A DNA stretch of 64,000 nucleotides from an uncultured Phascolarctobacterium sp. (GCA_900544885.1 UQWU01000002.1:30724-94723), one strand, 5' to 3'. Shown: positions 1 through 9,094, counted from the first letter of the stretch. The notes: generated by a model not told the origin, from the sequence alone. Program-made: numbers and translations.

Positions 1-2
1 AA

Positions 3-77
3 GTAGATAAGTATGAACATTCTACTTGGGAAATCAAGACTATTTGGGGTGTCGGTTATCGCTTTGAGGTAAAGTAG
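3..77 (+). CDS. OmpR/PhoB-type response regulator, C-terminal end only (partial)
   Basis: Only the last 24 codons and the TAG stop are in the window. The peptide ends with TIWGVGYRFEVK, the typical last strand and wing of an OmpR-family winged-helix DNA-binding domain (consensus T-x-W/R-G-x-GYRF). The receiver domain lies upstream of the window. It ends one base before the start of a histidine kinase gene, so the two are very probably a co-transcribed two-component pair. The target genes cannot be told from this fragment. Confidence 0.8.
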   Translation, partial: VDKYEHSTWEIKTIWGVGYRFEVK

Positions 78-78
78 G

Positions 79-1614
79 ATGAAAAACCGTATTGCCGTTA
101 AGTTAATGTTCTATTTTTCAAGTGTTTTATTAATTTTTGCGTTATTGATAGGTGGTTTATTTTACCAATTATTTAAGCAACATACTATTGAGATAAAAAA
201 ACAATCTATGATTGTGCAGTCGCAAAAAATTGCTGCCGTTATTAGTGATAACATGCACTTTTTAGAAAAACGTTATGGCGACGGGATTTCTAATAGTAGG
301 TTTATCAAGTATTTAGATAATGTTTCACGGGATATGGTTTGGGTAGTAGATAGTGAGCGTAATCTTAATGTTAATAAAGAGCGGATGCGGGAGCAAATGC
401 GTAAACATCATGATAAAGGTATAAGGATGCCTAATCAGCCTCGCAATGCTAAAGATGCTTATAATAAACTGCCGGAACATATCAAAGACAAAGTTGAGCA
501 AGGTTTTAAAGGTGAACGCTTTATTATCGAAGAGTATAATTCTTGGTTAAATGAATTTATGATTACTGTGGGTGAACCTGTATATGATGAGCATGGAGAG
601 GTTAAAGCAGTATTATTATTACATTCTCCTGTACAAGGACTACACGATGCTGTGTGGTCGGGATTAAGAATATTAATGTTGAGCGTTTTAGCAGCTTTGG
701 TTTTAGGATTGTTTTTAAGTATTATTTTAAGCTGGCGTTTTACGAAACCTTTGAATTTGATGAACGACAATGCAGCGTTATTGGCAGAACGTAATTATAG
801 TGTACGTAATAATATTACTCAAAAAGATGAAATAGGTGCCTTAGCACAAACGTTAGATGTTTTGGCAGAACGCTTGCAATTAGCAGATGAAGAAAGCCAG
901 AAGCTAGAAAAGCTGCGTCGCGAATTTATTGCTAATATTTCGCATGAGCTGCGGACACCTGTAACGGTAATTCGAGGTAGCTTGGAAGCATTGCGAGATG
1001 GTGTGATAACGGAAAAAGAAGAAGTAAATGAATTCCACGAGCAGATGTATAAGGAAAGCATTTTCTTGCAGCGTCTGATAAATGATTTATTGGATTTATC
1101 CCGTTTACAGAATACTGATTTCCCTATCGAAAAAAGTGCGCTTAATTTCTGTGATGTAGTTCAGGATGCTGTACGTGGTTCACGTCGCATAGGTATGGAA
1201 AAACATATCCAGGTTAAAGCAGATTTGGATGCAGATTTATACATGTTAGATGGCGACTATGGTAGATTAAGGCAGATGTTGATGATTTTCCTGCATAACA
1301 GTATTAAATTCTCTCCTGAGGGCGGAGAAATTATGTTGCACTTAAAGTCAGGCTGGCTACAGATTATTGACCATGGCTGTGGCATGAATGCAGAAGAGTT
1401 ACCACATGCTTTTGACAGATTTTACAAAGCACGTAATGAGCATAATAAAACAGGCAGTGGCTTAGGCTTGGCCATTGCTAAACAGATTGCTCTGCGTCAT
1501 GATATGGGATTAAGTGTTGAAAGTGAAAAAGGCAAGGGGACAACGATTAATATTATTTTGCCGCCTGCATTAACTGCAGAAGAATTGGCGAAAATGGAGG
1601 AACAGCATGATTAA
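79..1614 (+). CDS. Sensor histidine kinase, membrane-bound
   Basis: 511 residues. A first membrane helix lies at about 8-30, then an extracytoplasmic sensor region to about 193, a second helix at about 195-216 and a HAMP segment to about 270. HisKA contains the phospho-acceptor in NISHELRTP (H289). The ATPase domain shows an N box (LHNSIKFSPEGG), a G1 box (DHGCGM) and a G2 box (GSGLGLAIAKQI). It should autophosphorylate and pass phosphate to the regulator whose 3' end lies just upstream. The sensor region has no recognisable ligand domain. The last 8 bases overlap the next gene, an SDR oxidoreductase, suggesting one operon. The family is certain; the signal sensed is unknown. Confidence 0.93.
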   Translation: MKNRIAVKLMFYFSSVLLIFALLIGGLFYQLFKQHTIEIKKQSMIVQSQKIAAVISDNMHFLEKRYGDGISNSRFIKYLDNVSRDMVWVVDSERNLNVNKERMREQMRKHHDKGIRMPNQPRNAKDAYNKLPEHIKDKVEQGFKGERFIIEEYNSWLNEFMITVGEPVYDEHGEVKAVLLLHSPVQGLHDAVWSGLRILMLSVLAALVLGLFLSIILSWRFTKPLNLMNDNAALLAERNYSVRNNITQKDEIGALAQTLDVLAERLQLADEESQKLEKLRREFIANISHELRTPVTVIRGSLEALRDGVITEKEEVNEFHEQMYKESIFLQRLINDLLDLSRLQNTDFPIEKSALNFCDVVQDAVRGSRRIGMEKHIQVKADLDADLYMLDGDYGRLRQMLMIFLHNSIKFSPEGGEIMLHLKSGWLQIIDHGCGMNAEELPHAFDRFYKARNEHNKTGSGLGLAIAKQIALRHDMGLSVESEKGKGTTINIILPPALTAEELAKMEEQHD

Positions 1615-2365
1615 GATGAATTATGGTTGTGCAGGTTTAGTTGCTGTAATTAGTGGCGGCACGTCCGGTATTGGCTTGGCCGTAGCCGAAAAATTATTAT
1701 TAGATGGTGCAGAGGTATATCTTTTAGGAAGAAATAAGCAAAAAGGTACCGATGCAGTAAAATCTTTAAAGGAAAAAACACAGCAGGAAGCATTTTATCT
1801 TCAATGTGATGTTACTAATACTGTTGCCTGCCAAAAGGCAGTAGCTGCAATTGATAAGAATATTAATATCTTAATCAATAGTGCAGGCGTATACCTTGAG
1901 GAACGCTTGGAAAACATGACGGATGATAGTTATGCAGCAATTATGGATACTAATGTTAAGGGAACTTTGTTTTTAACTAAGGCTGTAATGCCGCACCTAT
2001 ATAATGGAGGTAGTATTGTGAATATTGCTTCTGATGCCGGCGTCAGTGGTAATTATGGCTGTCCGTTATATTGTGCAAGCAAGGGTGCAATAGTTTCTTT
2101 GACAAGAGCGTTGGCTTTGGATATGGCTCCGTCTGTACGTGTGAACTGTGTCTGCCCTGCAGACGTAGATACTCCGCTTTTAGCTAGACAGTTAGTGGAT
2201 GCTGATGGTGGCTATACTTTGGCAGATATGGCTTCTGCATATCCTATGGGACGTATTGCCCGTGCAGAGGAAATTGCTCATGTTATTTGTAGTGTGGTAT
2301 CTCCACAAAATAGTTTTATGACAGGCTCCATTATTGTTGTTGATGGCGGATTGACAGCCAATTAA
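1607..2365 (+). CDS. Short-chain dehydrogenase/reductase (SDR)
   Basis: 252 residues, the usual length of a classical SDR. The cofactor site is SGGTSGIG near residues 16-23, and the NNAG-equivalent is NSAG. The catalytic pair Y155-x-x-x-K159 is in PLYCASK. The C terminus has the common TGSIIVVDGG signature. It should be an NAD(P)-dependent oxidoreductase; the substrate cannot be deduced, and FabG-like or sugar/steroid-type activities are all possible. It overlaps the histidine kinase by 8 bases and uses GGAGGA at about 1595-1600, so it is translationally coupled to the two-component system. Why a reductase belongs there is not apparent. Confidence 0.88.
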   Translation: MIKMNYGCAGLVAVISGGTSGIGLAVAEKLLLDGAEVYLLGRNKQKGTDAVKSLKEKTQQEAFYLQCDVTNTVACQKAVAAIDKNINILINSAGVYLEERLENMTDDSYAAIMDTNVKGTLFLTKAVMPHLYNGGSIVNIASDAGVSGNYGCPLYCASKGAIVSLTRALALDMAPSVRVNCVCPADVDTPLLARQLVDADGGYTLADMASAYPMGRIARAEEIAHVICSVVSPQNSFMTGSIIVVDGGLTAN

Positions 2366-2421
2366 GAGTTTTTCGAATCAAGATAAAGTATATTTATTTT
2401 CAGCAGAATATAAGAGTATGT

Positions 2422-2427
2422 TATAAT
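2422..2427 (+). promoter_or_regulatory. Candidate -10 box for murI
   Basis: A perfect TATAAT lies about 29 bases before the murI start codon. No good -35 hexamer stands 16-18 bases upstream, so this is a weak call based on the -10 box and the position in a 90-base gap. Confidence 0.35.
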
Positions 2428-2455
2428 AAAAAATACGAAGAGGAGGTTATTAGAA

Positions 2456-3259
2456 ATGAACAATAATACACCTATAGGTGTGCTGGATTCCGGCGTAGGC
2501 GGCTTATCCGTTTTAAAATGTCTGCACCAAATGCTTCCCCATGAAGATTTTATCTATGTTGGTGATACTGCTCGTACTCCTTATGGTATTCGTTCAGAAC
2601 AAGAGATTAGGACTTTCGTAGCAGAAATTATAGATTGGTTAGCTGGGCAGGGAGTAAAACAGGTAGTTATTGCCTGCAATACCTTGACCATGTTAGGCGT
2701 GGATTCCTTAAAGGGAAATCATAAATTTCCGATTGTAGGGATGTCCAAGGGTGAGCATTTACTTCTAGAAATAAGTAAAAAGAAAAAAATAGGTGTTTTT
2801 GCTACTCCGTTTACTATTAGCACCGAGGCTCATAAAAAAGCTATTTTAGCAGTAGATAATACTGCTGAGGTTTATCCGATTGCCTGTCCTAAATTTGTCC
2901 CGTTGATTGAAGGCCAGCAATTTGACAGTAGTGCTTTGACGGAAGCTATTGCTGAATATGCTGCACCGTTAAAGGAAGCAGGTATTGATGCGTTAATCTT
3001 ATCCTGCACACATTATCCGTTCATAAAAAAACAGATTGAAAAGGAATTCGGTGATGCTGTTACTGTTGTAGACCCTGCAGAGGCTACTAGTAAAAATGCT
3101 ATTGCTGAATTAAAAAAGGACAATTTATTAAAGGAAGCAGGACAAGGCAAAGTTACCGTCTGCTGCACTGCTGATTTAGAGCGTGTAAAATCTTTAAGTG
3201 GGCGAATGCTGCCTGTAGAAGAATGCGAATTTAAAGTAATAACTCTGAGGAATAAATAA
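2456..3259 (+). CDS. murI: Glutamate racemase
   Basis: 267 residues, typical for MurI, which converts L-glutamate to D-glutamate for peptidoglycan in the cytoplasm. Family landmarks are the N-terminal IGVLDSGVGGLSV with the catalytic-pocket Asp, the first catalytic cysteine in IACNTLT and the second in LSCTHYPF. GAGGAGG at 2439-2445 precedes the ATG. The gene stands alone between a 90-base gap and a strong terminator at 3305, so it is probably its own transcription unit. Aspartate racemase is the only close alternative, but two active-site Cys in these contexts and the context-free single gene favour MurI. Confidence 0.95.
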   Translation: MNNNTPIGVLDSGVGGLSVLKCLHQMLPHEDFIYVGDTARTPYGIRSEQEIRTFVAEIIDWLAGQGVKQVVIACNTLTMLGVDSLKGNHKFPIVGMSKGEHLLLEISKKKKIGVFATPFTISTEAHKKAILAVDNTAEVYPIACPKFVPLIEGQQFDSSALTEAIAEYAAPLKEAGIDALILSCTHYPFIKKQIEKEFGDAVTVVDPAEATSKNAIAELKKDNLLKEAGQGKVTVCCTADLERVKSLSGRMLPVEECEFKVITLRNK

Positions 3260-3304
3260 TTAAAAATTAAGGCAGGAAAATTTTCTTTTTTGTCAAATCT
3301 TATA

Positions 3305-3348
3305 AAGTATATAAGAGCATGAGAAGGCTCTTATATACTTGTTTTTTT
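3305..3348 (+). terminator. Rho-independent terminator after murI
   Basis: A perfect 14-base-pair stem (AAGTATATAAGAGC with GCTCTTATATACTT, 3305-3318 and 3327-3340) has an 8-base loop and is followed by G and seven T. It separates murI from the antiporter operon. Confidence 0.93.
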
Positions 3349-3474
3349 GTTAATGGGAATTATCTCCTATAAGTCATTTGCTTGAAGCAATCTTAATGCT
3401 AATTGTTTGAGGCACTATGTTGTTATAGTAGTGTTCCAAAGTTAACTAAAATATTATAAAGAAAGGTGGTAGCT

Positions 3475-4050
3475 GTGGAAAAGCAGGGAGTATTGAACAA
3501 CAAAAATATTGTAGGTTCGACTATGGTTCATAAGCTGTGCATGGCATTGGTGCTCTTTGGATTTTGGATGGCTCTTTCCGGCAGAACGGAAACAAAATTT
3601 GTCGTTTATGGAATTATTACCGCATTAGTAACAACGCATATTACTTATCCTTTGTTGTTAGTGCCTAATAAAGATGGAAGTAAACGCTATTTTGTCTTTG
3701 GTGCGTCCATACCTAAGTTCATCGTATATTTTCTGTGGCTGATGTGGCAGCTGGTATTGGCTAACATTGACGTGTTATTAGCGACAACTTCCCAAGAGCT
3801 GGAAATCGATCCTAAAGTAGTACGCTTCTATTTTAAAGTTGATAATCCTATGGCCTCTGTAATGCTTGCAAACTCCATTACGCTGACCCCGGGTACAGTA
3901 ACTTTGAATGTTACTGATGATGGTCTGTACGAAATCCACGCTTTGACCAAAGGAGCTGCAGAAGGCGTTCTTGATGGTTCTATGCAGAAAAAGGTAGCTG
4001 ATTTGTACGGTGAAAAATTTGATTTTGCTGTAGTGGAGAGTGAGGAATGA
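3475..4050 (+). CDS. mrpE: Mrp-type Na+/H+ antiporter subunit E
   Basis: About 191 residues. I place the start at the GTG at 3475, because AGAAAGGTGG (3460-3469) lies 6-8 bases upstream; an in-frame GTG at 3466 lies inside that ribosome binding site. Membrane helices occur early (CMALVLFGFWMAL, FVVYGIITALV) and at about 85-105 (FIVYFLWLMWQLVLANIDV). The conserved MnhE block with SITLTPGTVTLNV follows. MrpE is a small membrane subunit needed for assembly of the cation/proton antiporter. It opens an eleven-gene operon whose order E-F-G-(A')-(A'')-B-C-D matches the membrane half of archaeal Mbh hydrogenases as well as Mrp. It overlaps mrpF by 4 bases. Confidence 0.9.
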   Translation: MEKQGVLNNKNIVGSTMVHKLCMALVLFGFWMALSGRTETKFVVYGIITALVTTHITYPLLLVPNKDGSKRYFVFGASIPKFIVYFLWLMWQLVLANIDVLLATTSQELEIDPKVVRFYFKVDNPMASVMLANSITLTPGTVTLNVTDDGLYEIHALTKGAAEGVLDGSMQKKVADLYGEKFDFAVVESEE

Positions 4051-4316
4051 TTATGAATGTTATTTTTTATATTTTAATGATTTCCATAATCTTTGTTATC
4101 GGCACTATGCTGCAGCGTCTTTTTAACGGCCCCACTATTTTTGACAGAATGAACGGCTTGGGTGTTATTGGTGCCGACACTATTTTACTGTTAGTTTTGT
4201 TCGGATATATTGACGGTCGTCCGGATATGTATGTAGATATTGCAATTTCTTATGCATTTCTCGGATTTATCGGTTCTGTAATTGTGGCAAAATTTCTGGG
4301 AGGGAAGAAGATATGA
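4047..4316 (+). CDS. mrpF: Mrp-type antiporter subunit F
   Basis: 89 residues, three predicted membrane helices. The block GPTIFDRMNGLGVIGADTILLLVLFGYIDGRPDMYVDIAISYAFLGF carries the MnhF/PhaF family pattern: RxNGxxxxGA followed by D in helix 2 and DIA in helix 3. It starts in an ATGA overlap with mrpE and ends in a 4-base overlap with mrpG, so translation is coupled. The subunit is a small integral-membrane component of the antiporter. The call rests on both sequence and the fixed E-F-G order. Confidence 0.92.
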   Translation: MIMNVIFYILMISIIFVIGTMLQRLFNGPTIFDRMNGLGVIGADTILLLVLFGYIDGRPDMYVDIAISYAFLGFIGSVIVAKFLGGKKI

Positions 4317-4723
4317 TTGAGAGCTTTGGATTTAACTCCCTCAGAGAAGTTATAGCAGCAATTTTTATGTTAGGTGGTTTGGTGTTCTTTATCGGTTCTG
4401 CAATCGGTATGTTGCGCCTGCCTGACTTTTATAGCAGAATACATGCTTCCGGCAATAGTGAGACCTTGGGTTGTACCCTTTCTTTTATCGGTTTGATTAT
4501 TTATGAGGGCCCGACTCTTACTGCTGTGAAAATGGCGTTTGCTTTTTTGATTGTATTTATGGCCAATCCTATCGGCTCCCATATTTTAAGCAAGGCTGCT
4601 TATAAATCAGGACATCCGGTATGGACTTTGAAAACTAAGGGTGCAAGAAAGTTGGTAGGCTTAGATAAGCATGATACCAGTGCTGATGAACCTTTGGGCA
4701 ATCTGACGAAAAAGGAGGAATAA
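4313..4723 (+). CDS. mrpG: Mrp-type antiporter subunit G
   Basis: 136 residues. Three membrane helices carry the MnhG signature (GSAIGMLRLPDFYSRIHASG...TLG), then a polar cytoplasmic tail of about 45 residues, charged at the end. The RLPDxYSRxHA motif is diagnostic of the family. It overlaps mrpF by 4 bases and is followed after 3 bases by the split MrpA C-terminal gene. The tail beyond the membrane domain (from about residue 92) is longer than in compact MrpG proteins; its role is unknown. Confidence 0.92.
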   Translation: MIESFGFNSLREVIAAIFMLGGLVFFIGSAIGMLRLPDFYSRIHASGNSETLGCTLSFIGLIIYEGPTLTAVKMAFAFLIVFMANPIGSHILSKAAYKSGHPVWTLKTKGARKLVGLDKHDTSADEPLGNLTKKEE

Positions 4724-4726
4724 TAA

Positions 4727-4969
4727 ATGCAGATTTATATTATTGAGGCTGTGTTATTGCTCTTTTTGATTCTGATTACCTGCGCAGTTATTTTCTGTAA
4801 GGACATTCTGAGTGCGGCAATTATTTATAGCGGTTTCAGCTTCTGTGCTGTATTGCTGTATTTGATGATGGGTTCTCCGGACGTTGCGTTCACAGAAGCT
4901 GTTATCGGTACGATCTCTACAATCTTTTTTGTAGCTTCTTTGAAAAAAATCGACAGGTGGTGTAAATAA
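4727..4969 (+). CDS. MrpA C-terminal-type subunit (MbhD-like, DUF4040)
   Basis: 80 residues, essentially all membrane: three helices with the conserved GSPDVAFTEAVIGT block, which matches the region of MrpA just after its NuoL-like part and the stand-alone MbhD subunit of archaeal membrane hydrogenases. In canonical Mrp operons this segment is fused to the large MrpA chain; here it is its own gene. AAAAGGAGG stands 7 bases before the ATG. It overlaps the next gene by one base (TAATG). It probably forms part of the ion path between the large antiporter-like subunits and the small ones. Confidence 0.85.
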   Translation: MQIYIIEAVLLLFLILITCAVIFCKDILSAAIIYSGFSFCAVLLYLMMGSPDVAFTEAVIGTISTIFFVASLKKIDRWCK

Positions 4970-5295
4970 TGCGTGGATTAGTAGCTGTAATTCTGGCCGT
5001 TATGACAGGCATGTTTTGTTCAGTAGTAACGTATTTACCTGAAATTGGTGATGCTAATACTGCACCTAACCAGCATGTTACTCCGACTTATATCTCTCGT
5101 AGTGCAGAGGATACGGGTTCTCCTAATATCGTAACCGGCGTCATCATTGACTATAGAGGTTTCGATACAATGTGGGAAACTTCCGTAATGTTTCTGGCAG
5201 GTCTGACCACAGTATTGGTTCTGACTAGTAATCCTGTGGGACGTCGTCCTGAGGAAGAGCCGGAAGATCCTGAGGAAGGAGAGATTATCAAATGA
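4969..5295 (+). CDS. MrpA extreme-C-terminal-type subunit (MbhE-like)
   Basis: 108 residues. An N-terminal hydrophobic helix is followed by NIVTGVIIDYRGFDTMWETSVMF, the stretch found at the very end of MrpA and in MbhE, then a second helix and an acidic tail (PEEEPEDPEEGE). Together with the preceding gene it rebuilds the MrpA C-terminal domain in two polypeptides. It overlaps mrpB by 4 bases. Sequence family confidence is good; the exact name differs between databases. Confidence 0.82.
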   Translation: MRGLVAVILAVMTGMFCSVVTYLPEIGDANTAPNQHVTPTYISRSAEDTGSPNIVTGVIIDYRGFDTMWETSVMFLAGLTTVLVLTSNPVGRRPEEEPEDPEEGEIIK

Positions 5296-5744
5296 AAGAA
5301 CCATTTGGTGGTATTATCCTCAATGTCGCCTTCCGTATGTTAATACCATTTACTATTGTTTACGGTGTCTATGTATTGTGCTTAGGCGAGTTTTCTCCTG
5401 GCGGCGGTTTCCAGGCAGGTGCCCTGTTGGCGGTTGGTGTTTTACTGGCAAGATTGATTTTAGGCTTTGATACTAAATTCAATGTTTTAGGTAAGACTTC
5501 CGTTGTTTTAGCAGGTGTCGGTACTTTTTTGTATGCCTTTACAGGTTGGCTGACTTTGCTTGGCGGTGCTGACTTCTTCCTGAACTATGATTATATGCCG
5601 CTGCATATGGAGCCGAAGTATGAAATGCATGCTACAGGTATTTTCCTGATTGAAATTGGTGTTGCTATCTGTGTTATGATGACAATTATCAATTTGTTAG
5701 ACGCAATCGTGAAAAGGGGTGAAGATGATGGAAGTGTTAAATGA
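5292..5744 (+). CDS. mrpB: Mrp-type antiporter subunit B
   Basis: 150 residues with about four membrane helices. The MnhB hallmark is GEFSPGGGFQAGAL near residues 36-49, together with the early LIPFTIVYGVYVL helix. MnhB is an obligatory small membrane subunit of the antiporter. It overlaps mrpC by about 20 bases, so the two are translationally coupled. Length and motif fit the family with no anomalies. Confidence 0.93.
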   Translation: MKEPFGGIILNVAFRMLIPFTIVYGVYVLCLGEFSPGGGFQAGALLAVGVLLARLILGFDTKFNVLGKTSVVLAGVGTFLYAFTGWLTLLGGADFFLNYDYMPLHMEPKYEMHATGIFLIEIGVAICVMMTIINLLDAIVKRGEDDGSVK

Positions 5745-6102
5745 GTTTTTAAAAACAAAAGGCATCTACTCTTTAGTCATGATACTCTTTTTCTTAGGTG
5801 TCTACGGTATGGTTTTGAGTAAAAACTATATGAAAAAATTAATGGCAATGAACGTTATGCAGGTTGCCGTAATTTATTTCTATCTTTGCTTTGCACAAAA
5901 AGACGGTGCGATGATTCCTATTCAAAATGGTGTCACCACTGATCCTGCTGCATATATTAACCCGCTTCCTCATGGCCTGATGCTGACGGCAATCGTTGTT
6001 AGCTTAGGTACAACAGGTGTAGCTATTGCTCTTTTAATGCGTATTAAAGAGATTTATGGTTCTGTTGAAGAGGTAGAGGTTCTGAGGAGGGCAAGTAAAT
6101 GA
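5725..6102 (+). CDS. mrpC: Mrp-type antiporter subunit C (NuoK-like)
   Basis: About 125 residues. The start is placed at the ATG at 5725 (or the adjacent ATG at 5728), because AAAAGGGGTG lies just upstream; a GTG at 5719 lies inside that site. Three membrane helices resemble NuoK/MnhC: YSLVMILFFLGVYGMVLSKNYMKKLMAMNVMQ and the late LPHGLMLTAIVVSLGTTGVAIALLMRI block are diagnostic. NuoK-type subunits carry membrane Glu/Lys residues of the ion path. It overlaps mrpD by 4 bases. Confidence 0.92.
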   Translation: MMEVLNEFLKTKGIYSLVMILFFLGVYGMVLSKNYMKKLMAMNVMQVAVIYFYLCFAQKDGAMIPIQNGVTTDPAAYINPLPHGLMLTAIVVSLGTTGVAIALLMRIKEIYGSVEEVEVLRRASK

Positions 6103-7592
6103 CTCAGCATGCTCCTGTCCTTATTGTACTTCTGCCGCTTACAGCATCACTTCTATGTATGCTGTTCAGCAGAATTAAAAGAACTTTAGGTTCTTGGATT
6201 GTTATGGCATCCATTGTCGGTGCCTTTATTAACGCCTGCATCGTACTGCACAGAGTAATTTCCAGTGGTGGCCAGACATGGCATTACTGGATGGGTGGTT
6301 GGGCTCCACCAATCGGTATCGAGTTTGCTCTGGATCCGTTAAATAGTATTTTAGCAGTTCTGGTAACGTTTATTTCTATGCTGGTTGCACTGTACAGCAA
6401 GCCTTTCGTCAAGGATGAAGATTGGCTACATGTCGGCGGTTATTATACCTTATTTGGTCTGTTGACTGTTGGCCTGTGCGGTATGATTATTACTGGCGAC
6501 GTTTTCAATTTATATGTATATCTTGAAATCATGTCTTTGTCTGGTTACGGCTTTTTTGCGTTGGGCGGCAAAAAATCTATGCTGGCAGCGTTCCGTTACC
6601 TGCTGATTGGTACTATTGGCGCTTCCTTATATCTGTTGGGTGTTGGTTATCTGTATTCTATGACCGGTACTCTGAACATGGCAGATATGGCAGCGAGAGT
6701 AGTTCCGTTTATGAATTCTCCGTTGTTTGCTATTGCCGTAGCTTGCTTTATTATTGGCTTCGGTATCAAAATGGCTTTGTTCCCATTACATGGCTGGCAG
6801 CCTGATGCGTATACCTTTGCTCATCCTGGTGCAGCTGCTTTCATTGCAGGCTGCATGAGTAAGGCTCCTGCTTATGCATTGATTCGTTTTGTTTACTATA
6901 TCTTCAAAGTTGATAACCCTGTTATGCATAGCGCTTTGAATGTTTTGGGTATTCTCGGTGTTGCAGGTATCTTGATTGGCTCTATCATGGCTATGGCACA
7001 ATACGACTTCCGTCGTATGCTGGCATATTCCAGTGTTGCTCAGATAGGTTATATTGCTATTGGTTTGGCAATGGGTAATATGTATGGCTTTATAGGTGCT
7101 GTTCTGCATATCATCAACCATGCTTTCATGAAGAGCGGCCTGTTCCTGGTAATTGGTGGTATTGAGTATCGCTTCGGCGAGGTTAATCTGTATCGTTTAG
7201 GTGGTATGAATAAGAAGATGACCATCAGTACGATTACCGTTACTTTGGCAGCTTTATCCATGATCGGTTTACCGCCGACTGCAGGTTTCTTTAGTAAATG
7301 GTATCTGATGCTTGGTGCTTATACCGGTGAACAATACTTTTACATCGGCGTTTTGATTATCAGCTCCCTGTTAAATGCTATTTATTTCTTCCGTATTATT
7401 GAGCAGATGTTTGTACAACGTGAAGCTTCTCTGACAGAGGTTCATCCTCACAAAGGTAAACTTGGTTTACCGTTTGCTATGGCATTACCTATTCTGGTTG
7501 TTGGTATAGGTATTCTGGCACTGGGCTTCTACAGTGTAGACATTGTTACGGATGTTATTAAATTAGGCTTGCCGGAGGTGTTTCTGAGATGA
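6099..7592 (+). CDS. mrpD: Mrp-type antiporter subunit D (NuoM/N-like)
   Basis: 497 residues and about 14 membrane helices, the length and topology of MrpD. Diagnostic stretches are GDVFNLYVYLEIMSLSGYGFFALG (with the functionally essential Glu in helix 5), PLHGWQPDAYTFAHPGAAAFIAGCMSKAPAYALIR and HIINHAFMKSGLFLV. This is an antiporter-like subunit of the NuoL/M/N superfamily that moves protons or Na+ through the membrane. It is the first of three such large subunits in the operon. It overlaps neighbours on both sides by 4 bases. Confidence 0.93.
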   Translation: MTQHAPVLIVLLPLTASLLCMLFSRIKRTLGSWIVMASIVGAFINACIVLHRVISSGGQTWHYWMGGWAPPIGIEFALDPLNSILAVLVTFISMLVALYSKPFVKDEDWLHVGGYYTLFGLLTVGLCGMIITGDVFNLYVYLEIMSLSGYGFFALGGKKSMLAAFRYLLIGTIGASLYLLGVGYLYSMTGTLNMADMAARVVPFMNSPLFAIAVACFIIGFGIKMALFPLHGWQPDAYTFAHPGAAAFIAGCMSKAPAYALIRFVYYIFKVDNPVMHSALNVLGILGVAGILIGSIMAMAQYDFRRMLAYSSVAQIGYIAIGLAMGNMYGFIGAVLHIINHAFMKSGLFLVIGGIEYRFGEVNLYRLGGMNKKMTISTITVTLAALSMIGLPPTAGFFSKWYLMLGAYTGEQYFYIGVLIISSLLNAIYFFRIIEQMFVQREASLTEVHPHKGKLGLPFAMALPILVVGIGILALGFYSVDIVTDVIKLGLPEVFLR

Positions 7593-9094
7593 CGATTATA
7601 GATTGCAGACCATTTCTGGCAGTAGGGGTTTCCTTTATTGCTGCAGTTCTCATCGCATTCAGCAGACGTTGGCCGAACCTGCGTGAAACTTGGAGTGTTA
7701 TCGCTTCTGTTTTAAAATTTGCTATTATCCTTTCCATGGTACCTGCTGTTTTAGCAGGCGATCAATATCAATGGACTCTGTGTCAGATTACTGATACAGT
7801 AGGTCTGACATTGCGTACCGACCCGGCAGGTATGATTTTTGCTGTACTTGCTTCTATGTTGTGGGTACCGATGAACTTCTACTCCATCGGTTACATGCGT
7901 TGTAACCATGAGAGTGAACAAACCGGTTATTTTGCCGCATTTGCTATCTGTATGAGTGCAGTAATGGGCATTGCAATGGCAGAAAACCTGCTGACTTTCT
8001 TTATCTTCTATGAAATCTTGACCTTAGCAAGCTATCCGCTGGTATTACATAAACGTAATCAGGAAGCGTTGATGGCTAGCCGTAAATATTTGATTTATAC
8101 ATTGATTTCCGGTCAGTTATTCTTAGCCGGTGTTATCGCTGTTTACTGCATCAGTGGTACTATGGAATTCACTCCTGGTGGTTTCCTGACTACTGATATG
8201 GCACCGAGATGGGTACTACAGGCAATTTTTGTATTAATGATTTTGGCAGGTTCTGTAAAAGCAGCTGTAATGCCGTTGCATGGATGGCTGCCGGCAGCAA
8301 TGATTGCTCCTACTCCTGTATCTGCACTGTTGCATGCAGTTGCCGTTGTAAAAACAGGTGTCTTCGCAGTATTGCGTATTATAGGCTTCGTCTTTGGCCC
8401 GAAGCTGTTAGCTGAAATCGGTGTTACCGATGTTCTGGCTTGGGCCGCAGCTACCAGTATTATAGTATCCTCCTTGATTGCATTGCGTCAGGATCACTTG
8501 AAACGCAGACTGGCTTTCTCTACAGTAGGTCAGTTATCCTACATTGTTCTGGGTGCTGCGCTTATTTCTCCGTTGAGCATCAAGGGTGCTTACCTCCATC
8601 TGGTTGCCCATGCTGTTATGAAAATTACCCTATTTATGTGTGCCGGTCTTATTATTGCTCGTACGCATAGAAATAACATTAGTGAACTATACGGTATCGG
8701 TAAAAAGTTACCGGTAACGATGGCTTGCTTTACGATAGCTTCGCTTGGTATTGCAGGTACGCCGTTTTTAGTCGGCTTTATTAGTAAATGGAATTTGGCT
8801 TTGGGTGCTTTACAAGCAGGTAAACCATTATACATCTTGGTTTGGGTTGCCAGTGCACTGCTAGCAGCCGGTTATTTACTGCCGGTATGTCAGATGGCAT
8901 ATTTCCGTAAAGATCCGCAAGAAAAATTCCGCAAATATGGCGATGCAAGCTATGCAATGTTGATTCCTATCTGCATTACCACTTTAATTGCCATTGTTTT
9001 GGGTACTGTTCCTGATATTTATCCGCATTTTTATGAAATGGCAACTATGGCCTCCAACGCTATTTGCGCAGGCTGGCATGGGGGGTGGCTGTAA
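7589..9094 (+). CDS. Antiporter-like subunit, NuoL/MrpA-N-terminal type
   Basis: 501 residues, about 14 membrane helices. The stretch PLHGWLPAAMIAPTPVSALLHAVAVVKTGVFAVLRI is typical of NuoL, HyfB and the N-terminal half of MrpA, more than of MrpD. The key residues E (FFIFYEILTLASY), K (AGSVKAAVMPLHGWL) and H (LLHAVAVVK) are all present. With the two small genes at 4727 and 4969 it can supply a complete but split MrpA. It could also be named mrpD2. ATGA overlap with mrpD and TAATG overlap with the next gene point to coupled translation. Confidence 0.88.
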   Translation: MTIIDCRPFLAVGVSFIAAVLIAFSRRWPNLRETWSVIASVLKFAIILSMVPAVLAGDQYQWTLCQITDTVGLTLRTDPAGMIFAVLASMLWVPMNFYSIGYMRCNHESEQTGYFAAFAICMSAVMGIAMAENLLTFFIFYEILTLASYPLVLHKRNQEALMASRKYLIYTLISGQLFLAGVIAVYCISGTMEFTPGGFLTTDMAPRWVLQAIFVLMILAGSVKAAVMPLHGWLPAAMIAPTPVSALLHAVAVVKTGVFAVLRIIGFVFGPKLLAEIGVTDVLAWAAATSIIVSSLIALRQDHLKRRLAFSTVGQLSYIVLGAALISPLSIKGAYLHLVAHAVMKITLFMCAGLIIARTHRNNISELYGIGKKLPVTMACFTIASLGIAGTPFLVGFISKWNLALGALQAGKPLYILVWVASALLAAGYLLPVCQMAYFRKDPQEKFRKYGDASYAMLIPICITTLIAIVLGTVPDIYPHFYEMATMASNAICAGWHGGWL